36,589 bases of DNA from Candidatus Omnitrophus sp. GTDB taxonomy: Bacteria > Omnitrophota > Gorgyraeia > Zapsychrales > Fredricksoniimonadaceae. The notes under the pieces are model-generated. The model ran no database searches and was not told the origin of the DNA. It saw only the letters and a list, made by a program, of their open reading frames with translations. A program made the translations under genes and the position numbers. Where the stretch lies: contig DYQZ01000009.1 in the NCBI GenBank assembly GCA_020719005.1, positions 1 to 36,589 of the forward strand, given 5' to 3'. This document shows, piece after piece, positions 20,578-28,790 of this stretch (position 1 is its first letter; each line of letters starts with the position of its first letter).

Positions 20578-21885
20578 CTATTGCTTCCCGATACTCAGAT
20601 CCGTCGGTGCACGGCCAAGGCCTTCCAAGAGTGTGATCGTATCCGTGATCTGAGTTTGGATCGCATCATCCTGATGGGCGCGCCCGGGATAAATTTCATA
20701 TAACGCACGACGCTCGAGTGGTGTCACATTGAGCATGACTGAATTAGCCCCGGCCATAAGCGCTTCTCTGCGAGCTTCCGGTGCCAGCGTCTCAAGTCCT
20801 GTTGTGACCAGGGTCTTCACCTGCGATGATAATGCAAAACGTGCGGCCGCCAGCGCCTTAACGATCCCCGCCACAGATGGCGCCGGAACATTGGCCATCG
20901 GGGTCAAAGGATGCGGCAAGAACGGCCCCATGCTCAGCATCTCCACATTAAGCTCACCCGCGAGCTCAATATCACGCGCGATCATTTCACTCGTCTGTCC
21001 CGGAAGACCGATCAATGCTCCCGTAATAATAAGATACCCCAACTCATTGGCATGACGGATCTCTGCCAAACGCGCCTCAAGGGTCGAACCTGGATGCAAA
21101 CGTGCAAAAAGATCAGCGTCCGACGTCTCAAAACGAAGCAGTACCCCGCGCGCACCAGCTTCATACAAACGGCTTAAGGCAGACTTCCCGACTTCACCAA
21201 AACTGATAAAGATCAAAACACCGAAGCGGCGTTTGATCTCAGAGATGATAAAAACAAGTTCATCGATCGTGCGGCTAGGGTCCTCGCCGCTTTGTAACAC
21301 CAGCGCCTTGAAACCATGATCCTCGACCGCTGAACGCACCGCCTCAAAGATCTCATCCGCTGACATGCGGTAGCGCTTAAGGCCGGTGTTCAAACACGAG
21401 ATCCCGCAATAGCCGCAGCCCTCGGCACAATAATTCGATATCTCAACGATCCCGTGAACACAGCATGAATTGCTGTGATGGCGCTGACGAATATAGTTGG
21501 CCGCGTTCAAGAGAAAATCAAGTTCGCCGGTGTCCTTGATATCCAAAAGATACTTTGTCTCTTCCCGCGTCAGCTTCTCGCCTGTCACGACCTTATCCTT
21601 AAGGTCACGAACCTTGGTATAGCGAGCGCCTCCCCAGGGAGAAAGCTTGCTTCCCTCTTTATCGATCTCTTGAAGCTCAAAGAACAGGTCTTTCCACGTC
21701 GAGAGCGTGGCTTCTGCTTCTTTCGCGGAAACACGCGTGATCACAAAACCACCCTGCGCGTAGACATAATCACCGGCGTGAAGACCCTTCAGTTCATTAA
21801 TGGCCTTACGCTCCTCGCCGAAATAATCAACAAGGACAAACTTACCTTCAAAACCTTTTATCCGGCCGGGGATCGCATAGCACAT
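20578..21885 (-). CDS. HypC-HydE fusion: hydrogenase maturation chaperone joined to radical SAM enzyme
   Basis: A 435-aa two-domain protein. Residues 1 to about 73 are HypC/HupF-like: MCYAIPGRI with the essential Cys2, and GDYVYAQGGFVITRVSAKEAEATL. From about residue 95 onward it is a radical SAM protein of the HydE/BioB type: EISNYCAEGCGYCGISC with the SAM [4Fe-4S] cysteines Cys153, Cys157 and Cys160 (CX3CX2C), LKRYRMSADEI, and ALVLQSGEDPS, all close to HydE. HypC carries the Fe(CN)2CO fragment for [NiFe] sites; HydE acts in building the [FeFe]-hydrogenase cofactor. Here the fusion follows hypA and a [NiFe] echABCDEF operon, so a role in Ech maturation is suggested, or the HydE part serves an [FeFe] enzyme elsewhere. 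Confidence 0.9.
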   Translation of the reverse strand: MCYAIPGRIKGFEGKFVLVDYFGEERKAINELKGLHAGDYVYAQGGFVITRVSAKEAEATLSTWKDLFFELQEIDKEGSKLSPWGGARYTKVRDLKDKVVTGEKLTREETKYLLDIKDTGELDFLLNAANYIRQRHHSNSCCVHGIVEISNYCAEGCGYCGISCLNTGLKRYRMSADEIFEAVRSAVEDHGFKALVLQSGEDPSRTIDELVFIISEIKRRFGVLIFISFGEVGKSALSRLYEAGARGVLLRFETSDADLFARLHPGSTLEARLAEIRHANELGYLIITGALIGLPGQTSEMIARDIELAGELNVEMLSMGPFLPHPLTPMANVPAPSVAGIVKALAAARFALSSQVKTLVTTGLETLAPEARREALMAGANSVMLNVTPLERRALYEIYPGRAHQDDAIQTQITDTITLLEGLGRAPTDLSIGKQ

Positions 21886-21913
21886 AATCTGTCAGGTCAC
21901 GAGATAGCGCGAG

Positions 21914-22252
21914 CTATCCTGTAATATCCTTGATGGAGAATTCTCTTCCTGCGGATGTCGGTATTCCCATCAGCTGACACTTCGGACAAGAAAGCACAGA
22001 CCCTTTTTTAGGAAAGACCTCTGCACATTTAGGACATTGAAGTTTTGCCGGAACGAATTCAACTTTAAGTTCGACCCCTTCAAGTGCTGTCCCCTGGGTC
22101 ATTTCTTCCCAATGAAGAAGGACTGACCCTTCATCGAACCCAAGAAGTTCTCCAACGAGAATAGAAACTTTTTTTGCTTTCTTGATCCCGCGCGCCTGGA
22201 TCATGTCATTGGCTTTAGCGATCAGCCCCTGGACCTGATGTGATTCATGCAT
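21914..22252 (-). CDS. hypA: Hydrogenase nickel incorporation protein HypA
   Basis: A 112-aa metallochaperone delivering Ni to the hydrogenase large subunit. The N-terminal MHES keeps the Ni-binding His2. The zinc-ribbon cysteines are Cys73, Cys76, Cys89 and Cys92 (CPKC...CPKC). The start MHESHQ overlaps the ferredoxin gene's end by 8 bp; the frame is open 75 codons farther upstream only as a shadow of that gene. The position directly after echF and before the HypC-HydE fusion fits its role in maturing Ech. No hypB, hypD, hypE or hypF is in the window. Confidence 0.93.
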   Translation of the reverse strand: MHESHQVQGLIAKANDMIQARGIKKAKKVSILVGELLGFDEGSVLLHWEEMTQGTALEGVELKVEFVPAKLQCPKCAEVFPKKGSVLSCPKCQLMGIPTSAGREFSIKDITG

Positions 22253-22580
22253 GGTAAGAATCCTTTTGTGGACCAACACAACACGGAGAATACTGCGTAT
22301 CGAGCGCCAGGCATTTCTTGGGGCAGACATCAACACACAGGTTGCAGGAAATACAACGCAACCGGTCGATCTCCCAAACCTTTGGCTCTTTGGTGACAAT
22401 GATCGCCGTCGTCGGACAACGACGCTGGCAAATGCCGCAAAAGATGCATTTCTCAATTTCAATATTGACCTTCCCACGCGCGCCCACAGGATGAACCTTG
22501 GGCACGAAGGGATAACGCTCTGTCACTGGTGCGCTGAAAAGTTTTCTCAATACCATTTTTGACATCGACAAGAACGACAT
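22245..22580 (-). CDS. echF: Ech hydrogenase subunit F, 2[4Fe-4S] ferredoxin
   Basis: A 111-aa electron-transfer subunit carrying two [4Fe-4S] clusters: CIFCGICQRRCP (Cys45, 48, 51, 55) and CISCNLCVDVCP (Cys76, 79, 82, 86). It is homologous to NuoI/HycF and links soluble ferredoxin to the small subunit. The start MSFLSMSK is 1 bp after the echE stop, with GGAG 7 bp upstream. A further CC pair near the C-terminus is unusual but outside the cluster motifs. Confidence 0.93.
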   Translation of the reverse strand: MSFLSMSKMVLRKLFSAPVTERYPFVPKVHPVGARGKVNIEIEKCIFCGICQRRCPTTAIIVTKEPKVWEIDRLRCISCNLCVDVCPKKCLALDTQYSPCCVGPQKDSYHA

Positions 22581-22581
22581 G

Positions 22582-23661
22582 TTATCTCTCCGCACAACTG
22601 ATACAAGGATCGATCGTAAGCACAATGACCGGCACATCCGCCAACTGACATCCCGCAAGCGCTGTTAACAGTGGCGGAAGGTTCGCGAACGTAGGCGTGC
22701 GCACACGCAAACGCTGGAGGAATTTCGTGCCATTGGCCTTGGCGTAATAAATAGCTTCACCGCGAGGCTGTTCAGAGCGGGCAAAGAATTCTCCGTTAGG
22801 GAACCCGACCACTTTAGCCTCAAGCGGGCCTTCGGTCATCTGCGTCACGCATGTCTCAATCAACTGAAGCGACTGATCAAGCTCACGGATACGCACTTTG
22901 CAACGTGAATAACAATCCCCTGCTGTTTCAACAACAGGCGTGAAACCAAGTTTGTTGTAGCCGGAATAACCGGTCATGCGGATATCCATGGCAACACCAC
23001 TGCCACGCAGCATGGGGCCTACGGCACCAAGCGTCTTGGCTTGTTCCATGGAAAGTTTGCCAACGCCCTGCAAACGGTGCTTAACGGTCGTGTCATTGAG
23101 GAAAATACCGCCGATCTCGGTCCACTGATTTCTATAAGACCTCAGTTTCTTCAGGATCTCCTGAAGTTTTTCGGCAGAAATATCGCGCCTGACCCCGCCA
23201 ACCTTGCAAGAACCAAAGATCACGCGGCCACCGGTCGTTTCTTCAATGATATCCAGGATCTGCTCGCGGATCTGCCACGACTGCATGAACAAGTTCTCAA
23301 AACCAAACGCATCGGCGGTCAGCCCAAGCCATAACAAATGACTATGGATCCTCGAAAGCTCAGACCAGATCACACGCAGATACTGTGCGCGCGAGGGGAC
23401 TTCAAGCTTTAAAAGCTCTTCCATGGCGATACAATACGTCATCCCGTGGATAAAACTACAAATGCCGCAGATACGCTCTGCAACAAAAACATAATCAATG
23501 AAATCTTTCTTCTCGACCAGTTTTTCCAGGCCGCGATGAATGAACCCGATGGAGGGGATCGCCTCAATGACCTTTTCATCCTCGATAACAAGGTCTAAAT
23601 GGATCGGCTCAGGAAGCACCGGATGCTGTGGTCCGAAGGGGATAATGGTGCGCTTGCTCAT
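22582..23661 (-). CDS. echE: Ech [NiFe] hydrogenase large (catalytic) subunit
   Basis: A 359-aa group 4 [NiFe] hydrogenase large subunit, homologous to NuoD. The nickel ligands are all present: RICGIC (Cys65, Cys68) and DPCISC (Cys353, Cys356), so it is a true hydrogenase rather than a Complex I-like relative. The chain ends three residues after the last Cys (AER), so there is no C-terminal peptide for an endoprotease to remove. Family motifs RGLEKL, HGMTYC, ELSRIHSHLLWLG and QPRGEAIYY are also present. The start overlaps echD by 4 bp. With ferredoxin it should produce or consume H2, coupled to ion movement by EchA/EchB. Confidence 0.97.
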   Translation of the reverse strand: MSKRTIIPFGPQHPVLPEPIHLDLVIEDEKVIEAIPSIGFIHRGLEKLVEKKDFIDYVFVAERICGICSFIHGMTYCIAMEELLKLEVPSRAQYLRVIWSELSRIHSHLLWLGLTADAFGFENLFMQSWQIREQILDIIEETTGGRVIFGSCKVGGVRRDISAEKLQEILKKLRSYRNQWTEIGGIFLNDTTVKHRLQGVGKLSMEQAKTLGAVGPMLRGSGVAMDIRMTGYSGYNKLGFTPVVETAGDCYSRCKVRIRELDQSLQLIETCVTQMTEGPLEAKVVGFPNGEFFARSEQPRGEAIYYAKANGTKFLQRLRVRTPTFANLPPLLTALAGCQLADVPVIVLTIDPCISCAER

Positions 23662-24023
23662 GCCTTCACCTCACCTGTCACTGCCTCGGGATTAAAAGCC
23701 CGCGGGGTCGCTGTGCGATAGAATTTGCCTTGAAAATCAACGGCTATGCCCGTGATCTTGACGCCAAAAAGGTCGTGGATCTCATTCTCATAAAGGAACG
23801 CGCAAAGAAAAATACTGCTGATGCTCGGCACCGCACCGCCCTCTTTGGGAAGAGTGATCCTGAAACTGGTATACGCAAAATCCAGGTCAAAGGAATATTG
23901 CAATTCAAGTGTTTCGGACAGTGTTGTACAGCAGATCTGAACGAGCCGCTGACCCTGGGCCTGCATTTCTTTGGCCCTCTCCAAAAGCTCGGAGATCTGA
24001 ATATCGATGATCTGTTGCGCCAT
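23658..24023 (-). CDS. echD: Ech hydrogenase subunit D (NuoC-like)
   Basis: A 121-aa subunit of the NuoC/30-kDa family. The conserved segment AFLYENEIHDLFGV with VDFQGKFYR near the C-terminus is the family signature. Such proteins have no cofactor and bridge the large and small subunits. The start MAQQIID is 1 bp after the echC stop; the 17 upstream codons are a shadow of echC. The gene is shorter than NuoC, as usual for EchD. Confidence 0.9.
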   Translation of the reverse strand: MAQQIIDIQISELLERAKEMQAQGQRLVQICCTTLSETLELQYSFDLDFAYTSFRITLPKEGGAVPSISSIFLCAFLYENEIHDLFGVKITGIAVDFQGKFYRTATPRAFNPEAVTGEVKA

Positions 24024-24024
24024 A

Positions 24025-24471
24025 TTATTCCTTTTCTTTCTCCGCCGCGAGAGCTGCCGCGCGTTTCTTATCAAGAAGCCCGACCGCCTGCACCGCCGCG
24101 TCGATCAATGCCTCGGGACGCACCGCGCACCCAGGCACATAAATATCCACCGGAACAACTTTATCCGCGCCACCGAGGACGTTATAACATTCACGGAAAA
24201 TACCGCCTGATGTCGCACAAATACCCACCGCCATGACGACCTTTGGCTCCGGCATCTGATCATAAATACTTTTGACGATCGGCGCATTCTGATGATTGAT
24301 CGATCCGGTAAGAAGAAGGATATCCGCATGCTTTGGATTCCCTGTATTAACAACACCGAAACGCTCCAGATCAAAACGCGGCATCAAGACAGCCAACACC
24401 TCGATGTCACAGCCGTTACAGCTTGATCCGTCATAATGAATGATCCATGGTGATTTAGATAAAGCTCCCAT
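24025..24471 (-). CDS. echC: Ech hydrogenase small subunit (NuoB-like)
   Basis: A 148-aa small subunit holding the proximal [4Fe-4S] cluster next to the NiFe site. The ligands are visible: Cys18 and Cys21 (SSCNGCDIE), Cys85 (VGICATSGG) and Cys115 (VPGCAVRPE). The length fits EchC. The ATG directly abuts the echB stop (TAAATG). Confidence 0.94.
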   Translation of the reverse strand: MGALSKSPWIIHYDGSSCNGCDIEVLAVLMPRFDLERFGVVNTGNPKHADILLLTGSINHQNAPIVKSIYDQMPEPKVVMAVGICATSGGIFRECYNVLGGADKVVPVDIYVPGCAVRPEALIDAAVQAVGLLDKKRAAALAAEKEKE

Positions 24472-25320
24472 TTAATGCCTCAACATAAGATAAAGAATGT
24501 TTCCCATGCCAGCTATAAGCGCGATGATCCACGCCCCTCCCACCATCCACTGCCAGCGCACACGCGCGGCCGCATTATCAATGATAATGATAAGTTCAAA
24601 CAAAAAGAACGTCACCACAAGGCCGATCCACATATTCCAGGCAAAGAAAAGGTAACCGATCCCCAGCACAAAAACATATTCATACCAATGTGCGATCTCG
24701 ATGAGCGCTAGGGTCCTGCCCGAAAACTCCGTCGTGATCCCCTTGACCAGTTCCTGATGCGCATGATGGGACGTCGAAAGATCGAAGGGGGACTTACGGA
24801 ATTTGATCGCGAGGATGAAAAAGAACGCGAGAAAGAACCCAGGCAGATCAAGGATAAGCGGCTTGGGATAGGCGATGATATCCGCGACCTGAAAACTCTT
24901 GGTGACCATATACATCCCTACCGCGACGAGAAGCACAGCCGGCTCATACGCCATCATCTGAAGCGTTTCGCGCTGGGCACCGATAAAACTATAAGGCGAA
25001 CTCGCCTTGTATCCGCCTAGAGCAAAAAACACACCGGCAAGGGTCAGTGAGAAAATAACAAGCAAAAGATCCCCGCCCGAAAAGAACAACGCACCCGTGA
25101 AAATGGTCATCACAAAAAAGAATTCCATATAAAGATTCTGTGTGTGGCGCGCGACCAAATTCTCTTTCTGAAAAAGTTTCTCTACATCATAAAAAGGCTG
25201 CAACAACGGCGGGCCAATACGTCCCTGCATCCGCGCCGTCAGTTTACGGTCAATTCCCGAAAGAAGCCCGCCCACCAAAGGCGCAATGACCACAAAAAGA
25301 AAACCAGTGATTAAAGACAT
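24472..25320 (-). CDS. echB: Ech hydrogenase membrane subunit B (NuoH-like)
   Basis: A 282-aa integral membrane protein with about eight helices, homologous to NuoH/HycD. Signatures are RIGPPLLQPFYDVEKL in the first loop and KFRKSPFDLSTSHHAHQELVKG in a later one. It anchors the catalytic module and forms part of the ion path. AGGAGG before MSLITG fixes the start; this gene overlaps echA by 10 bp. The open frame 11 codons farther upstream is not needed. Confidence 0.94.
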   Translation of the reverse strand: MSLITGFLFVVIAPLVGGLLSGIDRKLTARMQGRIGPPLLQPFYDVEKLFQKENLVARHTQNLYMEFFFVMTIFTGALFFSGGDLLLVIFSLTLAGVFFALGGYKASSPYSFIGAQRETLQMMAYEPAVLLVAVGMYMVTKSFQVADIIAYPKPLILDLPGFFLAFFFILAIKFRKSPFDLSTSHHAHQELVKGITTEFSGRTLALIEIAHWYEYVFVLGIGYLFFAWNMWIGLVVTFFLFELIIIIDNAAARVRWQWMVGGAWIIALIAGMGNILYLMLRH

Positions 25321-27209
25321 CCCACACCTCCTATCACCGCCAACGCAACGCAAAGAAGGATCGCCAAACCAACCCCAAGGCCCATCAAGCGCGCCTCGGG
25401 AAAATGATCTTCCAGATAATAATTCTTCAGGGCCATGTCCTTAACACCGCCGAGAGAACTGGTGAACTGGTGGCTGCGCTCCCCTGTATTGGCACCGGCC
25501 AGATATGCATCCGTGATCTTGACTTTGCGGGAACTATCAAGAAAACTGAACGGAAAAAGCGCCACCATCGTGAGCATGATGCCCATGGTCGTGACATTGC
25601 CTGCGCTCATTTCCATTTGCTTGCCATAGATCATGAACACATACGGCTCGATCATGGTGTTAGCCACATGCGAAAAGAACCCGCACATCAAAATGGTCAA
25701 GACCGTCAGCGTCCCTAAGGCGAACATTTGATCTTTGGAAACTTTCGCCTCAAGTTTTTGATAAGGCCTGTCGATCACCAGCAATTTCCCGATCCATTTG
25801 ACCCAAAAGAAAAGCGTCGCTGAACTGCCGAATACAAGGAACAAGGCAAGGAACGGATTATAATCAAGCAATGCCTTGAGCACCGCCCACTTGCTGATCA
25901 GCATCCCGAAAGGAGCCAAGAACATGCCCGCGATACCGACCTGCATCATGACCGAAACACGCGGCATGCGCATAATAAGCCCTGACATATCCTCGATCCT
26001 CCGGCTTCCGATCGTATGCTCGACCACGCCCACACAAAGGAACAACAGCCCCTTGGCGATCGCATGGAAAATGATAAGGAGTATCCCGGCCCATACTGCT
26101 TCATACGTTCCGACACCGGCGCACAAAATAATAAGACCCAAATTAGCGATCGTTGAATATGCCAATACCTTCTTGGCATCCGTCTGGCTGATGCAGATAA
26201 AAGATCCCATGAGGAATGTCAAAATGCCAATGAGCGCCACCACAAACCCTGCCAACGTTCCCTCGAGAACAGGCGCGAACTTAAGGACAATATACACACC
26301 GGCCTTGACCATGGTGCTTGAATGAAGGAGCGCAGAAACAGGTGTTGGGGCTACCATCGCGCCCACGAGCCATGAAGAGAACGGAAGCTGGGCGGATTTT
26401 GTCATGCCTGCAAAACTGATGAGGACCACCGGAAGAAGGACAACGGCTTTAGGCAACTGGAGTGCTTTATCCAACTCCACCGTTCCCGTGGACATATAAA
26501 GGTAGATGATCCCGACCAAGAACGCCAGACCGCCCAGCATATTCCAACGGAGAGCCCCAAAAGCATTCTTCACAGACGGCTCATCCCCTTTATAACCAAT
26601 AAGAAGGAAAGAACATACAGTCGTGATCTCCCAGAAGAAAAAGAGCCAGAAAAGATTGTTTGAAAAACACACGCCGAACATGGCGGACAAGAACAGGAAG
26701 ATGATCCCGAAGAAGACTGGACGACGATCAGGGATTTCGCGGTGATGCTTGCAGAAATCTTTCATATACCCGACAGCATAAACCGCAATAAGACTGCCGA
26801 TCATGCCTACAATAAGCCCCATGATGACCGAGAACGGGTCTAGGAACAGATTGTTTTCTGCATGCGCCGCATGTCCAGGACCAAAATAGAACCAAAATAA
26901 AAGCCCGGCAGAAGCGACGACCAAGGAGCTTACAACAATATCTTTACGTTTTAATGCCAGGAACAAAAGAAATGCAGAAATAGCGATCTCTGAGATAAGG
27001 ATCACAGGCTCAGCCCAAGTGATATGCGCCGGGATCATGACCGTCTTTCCGCCTAAAGGAATGCTTAAAAGCATCAAGGACGCCAAGATCAGCATACCCG
27101 CACCCGTATAAACAAGCGGCGCAAAAGCAGAGGCTTTACGGTTGATAAAGGCCAGTGCCGCTATGCACAGCGGGAAAATAATAAGAAAAGACAATAATTG
27201 AAAAAGCAC
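25311..27209 (-). CDS. echA: Ech hydrogenase membrane subunit A (NuoL/antiporter-like)
   Basis: A 632-aa proton/cation-translocating subunit homologous to NuoL/MrpA, with roughly 16 helices. Conserved elements are FFFWEITTVCSFLLIGY (the essential Glu of the antiporter fold), KSAQLPFSSWLVGAMVAPTPVSALLHSSTMVKAGVY (conserved Lys, HSSTMVKAG) and a Lys-bearing C-terminal part. The start is GTG, with AAGGA 8 bp upstream. It is the first gene of echABCDEF, and the order is the standard one for Ech. Both the membrane ion pathway and the NiFe site of the complex are therefore complete in this operon. Confidence 0.94.
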   Translation of the reverse strand: MLFQLLSFLIIFPLCIAALAFINRKASAFAPLVYTGAGMLILASLMLLSIPLGGKTVMIPAHITWAEPVILISEIAISAFLLFLALKRKDIVVSSLVVASAGLLFWFYFGPGHAAHAENNLFLDPFSVIMGLIVGMIGSLIAVYAVGYMKDFCKHHREIPDRRPVFFGIIFLFLSAMFGVCFSNNLFWLFFFWEITTVCSFLLIGYKGDEPSVKNAFGALRWNMLGGLAFLVGIIYLYMSTGTVELDKALQLPKAVVLLPVVLISFAGMTKSAQLPFSSWLVGAMVAPTPVSALLHSSTMVKAGVYIVLKFAPVLEGTLAGFVVALIGILTFLMGSFICISQTDAKKVLAYSTIANLGLIILCAGVGTYEAVWAGILLIIFHAIAKGLLFLCVGVVEHTIGSRRIEDMSGLIMRMPRVSVMMQVGIAGMFLAPFGMLISKWAVLKALLDYNPFLALFLVFGSSATLFFWVKWIGKLLVIDRPYQKLEAKVSKDQMFALGTLTVLTILMCGFFSHVANTMIEPYVFMIYGKQMEMSAGNVTTMGIMLTMVALFPFSFLDSSRKVKITDAYLAGANTGERSHQFTSSLGGVKDMALKNYYLEDHFPEARLMGLGVGLAILLCVALAVIGGVGCL

Positions 27210-27246
27210 GCCTCATTTCCTTTCTGAAAAAATGTAAAACTTTTCT

Positions 27247-27252
27247 ATTATA
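27247..27252 (-). promoter_or_regulatory. Candidate -10 box for the ech operon
   Basis: A perfect TATAAT on the minus strand, 38 bp before the echA start. No good -35 is found at the right distance, so activation by a regulator or a different promoter is possible. The gap 27210-27285 otherwise holds nothing. Confidence 0.35.
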
Positions 27253-27285
27253 GCCATGGTGCTCAAAAAATAAAGGGGATTTATT

Positions 27286-27981
27286 TTATAATGCCTGTAC
27301 TTTTATGAAGATCTGGCGGACATCCTCTAAACCCGATGCTAAAATGTCGGGCTTTTCGGCTTTTAATTCCTTTAAGGTGCAGGACCCGGTAGGAAGTGCG
27401 ATGGTAAAGACCTTGGCTCCTTTGCCACATTGGACATCAACCGACATATCCCCCACATAAACAGCCCTTGAGGCGGGCATGCGCGCTTCTTTAAGGATAA
27501 GTTTGAGCATATCGGCATGTGGTTTGGGCTTCTTCACCCCGTCCCCACCGACGACACGAAAGAAATACTTCTCTAAACCCAGGGTCTTAAGAATAATAAG
27601 GCAAAACTTGGTCGGACGGTTCGATGCGATCGCCAAACGTATCCCCTTTTTCTTCAGGAACATCAGCAATTTCTTTGCTCCGGGCTGTAATTTAAGGTTA
27701 CGGCGCAATCTTTGATCGTGATGCGTCCGAAAAATGGCAAAGGCCTTATCCGCATGCTCTTCTTCTATAAAGCAACGGACCAGGCTGTCGCCCCCCCAGC
27801 CCACGGAACGTTTGATCGTTAAGAGGCTTTGCGTTGGACGCCCCATCTTCTTTAACATATGGTTAATGCTTTCGGCAATGGCGGGATAGGCATCAACAAG
27901 GGTGCCGTCAAGGTCGAAAACAACCAGTTCAATATTGTCAGGAAGATTTTTCTTCATGGATAACAACGGCGTGGGGGTCAA
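27286..27981 (-). CDS. HAD-family phosphatase (phosphoglycolate phosphatase-like)
   Basis: A 231-aa HAD-superfamily hydrolase with all four motifs: VVFDLDGTLVD (catalytic Asp pair), IASNRPTK, KKPKPHADML and VYVGDMSVDV. A helical cap follows motif I. It resembles Gph/PpaX-type phosphatases; the substrate is unknown. Two starts compete. TTG at 27981 has GGAGG 5 bp upstream; ATG at 27957 gives the motif I spacing typical of the family but has no ribosome site. The TTG is listed. Both overlap the DUF502 gene. Confidence 0.85.
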   Translation of the reverse strand: MTPTPLLSMKKNLPDNIELVVFDLDGTLVDAYPAIAESINHMLKKMGRPTQSLLTIKRSVGWGGDSLVRCFIEEEHADKAFAIFRTHHDQRLRRNLKLQPGAKKLLMFLKKKGIRLAIASNRPTKFCLIILKTLGLEKYFFRVVGGDGVKKPKPHADMLKLILKEARMPASRAVYVGDMSVDVQCGKGAKVFTIALPTGSCTLKELKAEKPDILASGLEDVRQIFIKVQAL

Positions 27982-28570
27982 CTACGCCTCCGGAAACAAT
28001 GATCTTAACAGCTTGTTCAATAGTAAGCGGAAGGTCCGTCACTTTCGCACGCGGGAACATCATGATAAAACCGGATAACGGATTAGGAACGGTCGGGATA
28101 AGCACATTCACAAGCTCCCGGCCTGCGGCATCACAAATGACCTTGTTCGTCTTATTGGTCAGGAAGCCTATCGTATAAATACCATCATGCGGCCACTCGA
28201 CCAACACGACCTGTTGAACTGCCCCTTTAGCGTCCTCTTCACGAAAAAGGAACCGCGCGATCTCCTTGAAAGCAGGATAAACACTGCCCATCACGGGGAT
28301 ACGCATAAGAAGCCCCTCAGCGAACCGATGAACAGAACGTCCGAAATAATTGGTGATCAAAAAACCGCAGAACAAAATGATCGTGATCAAAACCGCGATC
28401 CCGATACCCCAGAAATAAAAATCATAGTTGTTCAGAAAGAACGGCCTGAGGTGTTTGCCAAAGATATTCTCGGCAAAATTCAGGACCCAGATGCATACAT
28501 AAATGGTGAGTACGACCGGTAGAAAGACAGCAAGACCTGAAAAGAAATATTTTTTTATCCGACGGAACAT
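27938..28570 (-). CDS. DUF502 family membrane protein
   Basis: A 210-aa protein matching DUF502. It has an N-terminal helix (FFSGLAVFLPVVLTIYVCIWVL), a second helix (YFWGIGIAVLITIILFCGFLI), the motif RIPVMGSVYPAFKEI, and a soluble part with GIYTIGFLT and VPTVPNPLSGFIMMFPRAKV. The function is unknown; such proteins are widespread in Gram-negative bacteria and plants. The 3' end overlaps the HAD gene by 20-44 bp depending on that gene's start. AGGAGAG lies upstream. Confidence 0.9.
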   Translation of the reverse strand: MFRRIKKYFFSGLAVFLPVVLTIYVCIWVLNFAENIFGKHLRPFFLNNYDFYFWGIGIAVLITIILFCGFLITNYFGRSVHRFAEGLLMRIPVMGSVYPAFKEIARFLFREEDAKGAVQQVVLVEWPHDGIYTIGFLTNKTNKVICDAAGRELVNVLIPTVPNPLSGFIMMFPRAKVTDLPLTIEQAVKIIVSGGVVDPHAVVIHEEKSS

Positions 28571-28618
28571 GATATTCTCTCCTTGAGTGAACCCTAGTAT
28601 ACAAGAAAACCCCCGGCC

Positions 28619-28636
28619 TGAAACATTAATGTTTCA
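28619..28636. repeat. 18-bp perfect palindrome over a stop codon
   Basis: TGAAACATTAATGTTTCA has no loop and includes the TAA stop of the gene 28626-28790. It might be a DNA-binding site between that gene and the DUF502-HAD pair, as no terminator-like T run follows. Confidence 0.5.
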
Positions 28637-28790
28637 AGGTGGCCAACAGTATAAGTCCGCCGACGGCGATAATGGGTCCCAGAAGACCACGGAACACGGT
28701 GACGATAGATACCCAGTCATGCAAGGAAAGTGCGACGCCCAAAATGATCAGCGCAAATCCGGCTAACCCTAATAATATTTTCTTATTCAT
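28626..28790 (-). CDS. Small two-helix membrane protein, 54 aa
   Basis: It starts MNKKILLGLAGFALIILGVALSL and ends LLGPIIAVGGLILLATLKH, giving two membrane helices with a short polar turn (HDWVSIVTVFR). An AGGA site lies 5 bp before the ATG, which overlaps the acyltransferase stop by 4 bp (ATGA). The 21 longer codons upstream are a shadow of that gene. The function is unknown; it is coupled to envelope lipid genes. Confidence 0.7.
   Translation of the reverse strand: MNKKILLGLAGFALIILGVALSLHDWVSIVTVFRGLLGPIIAVGGLILLATLKH

Noticed and set aside
22253-22477. Longer N-terminus for HypA
   Set aside because: HypA needs the N-terminal MH-E for nickel binding, and the extension is a shadow of the ferredoxin gene.
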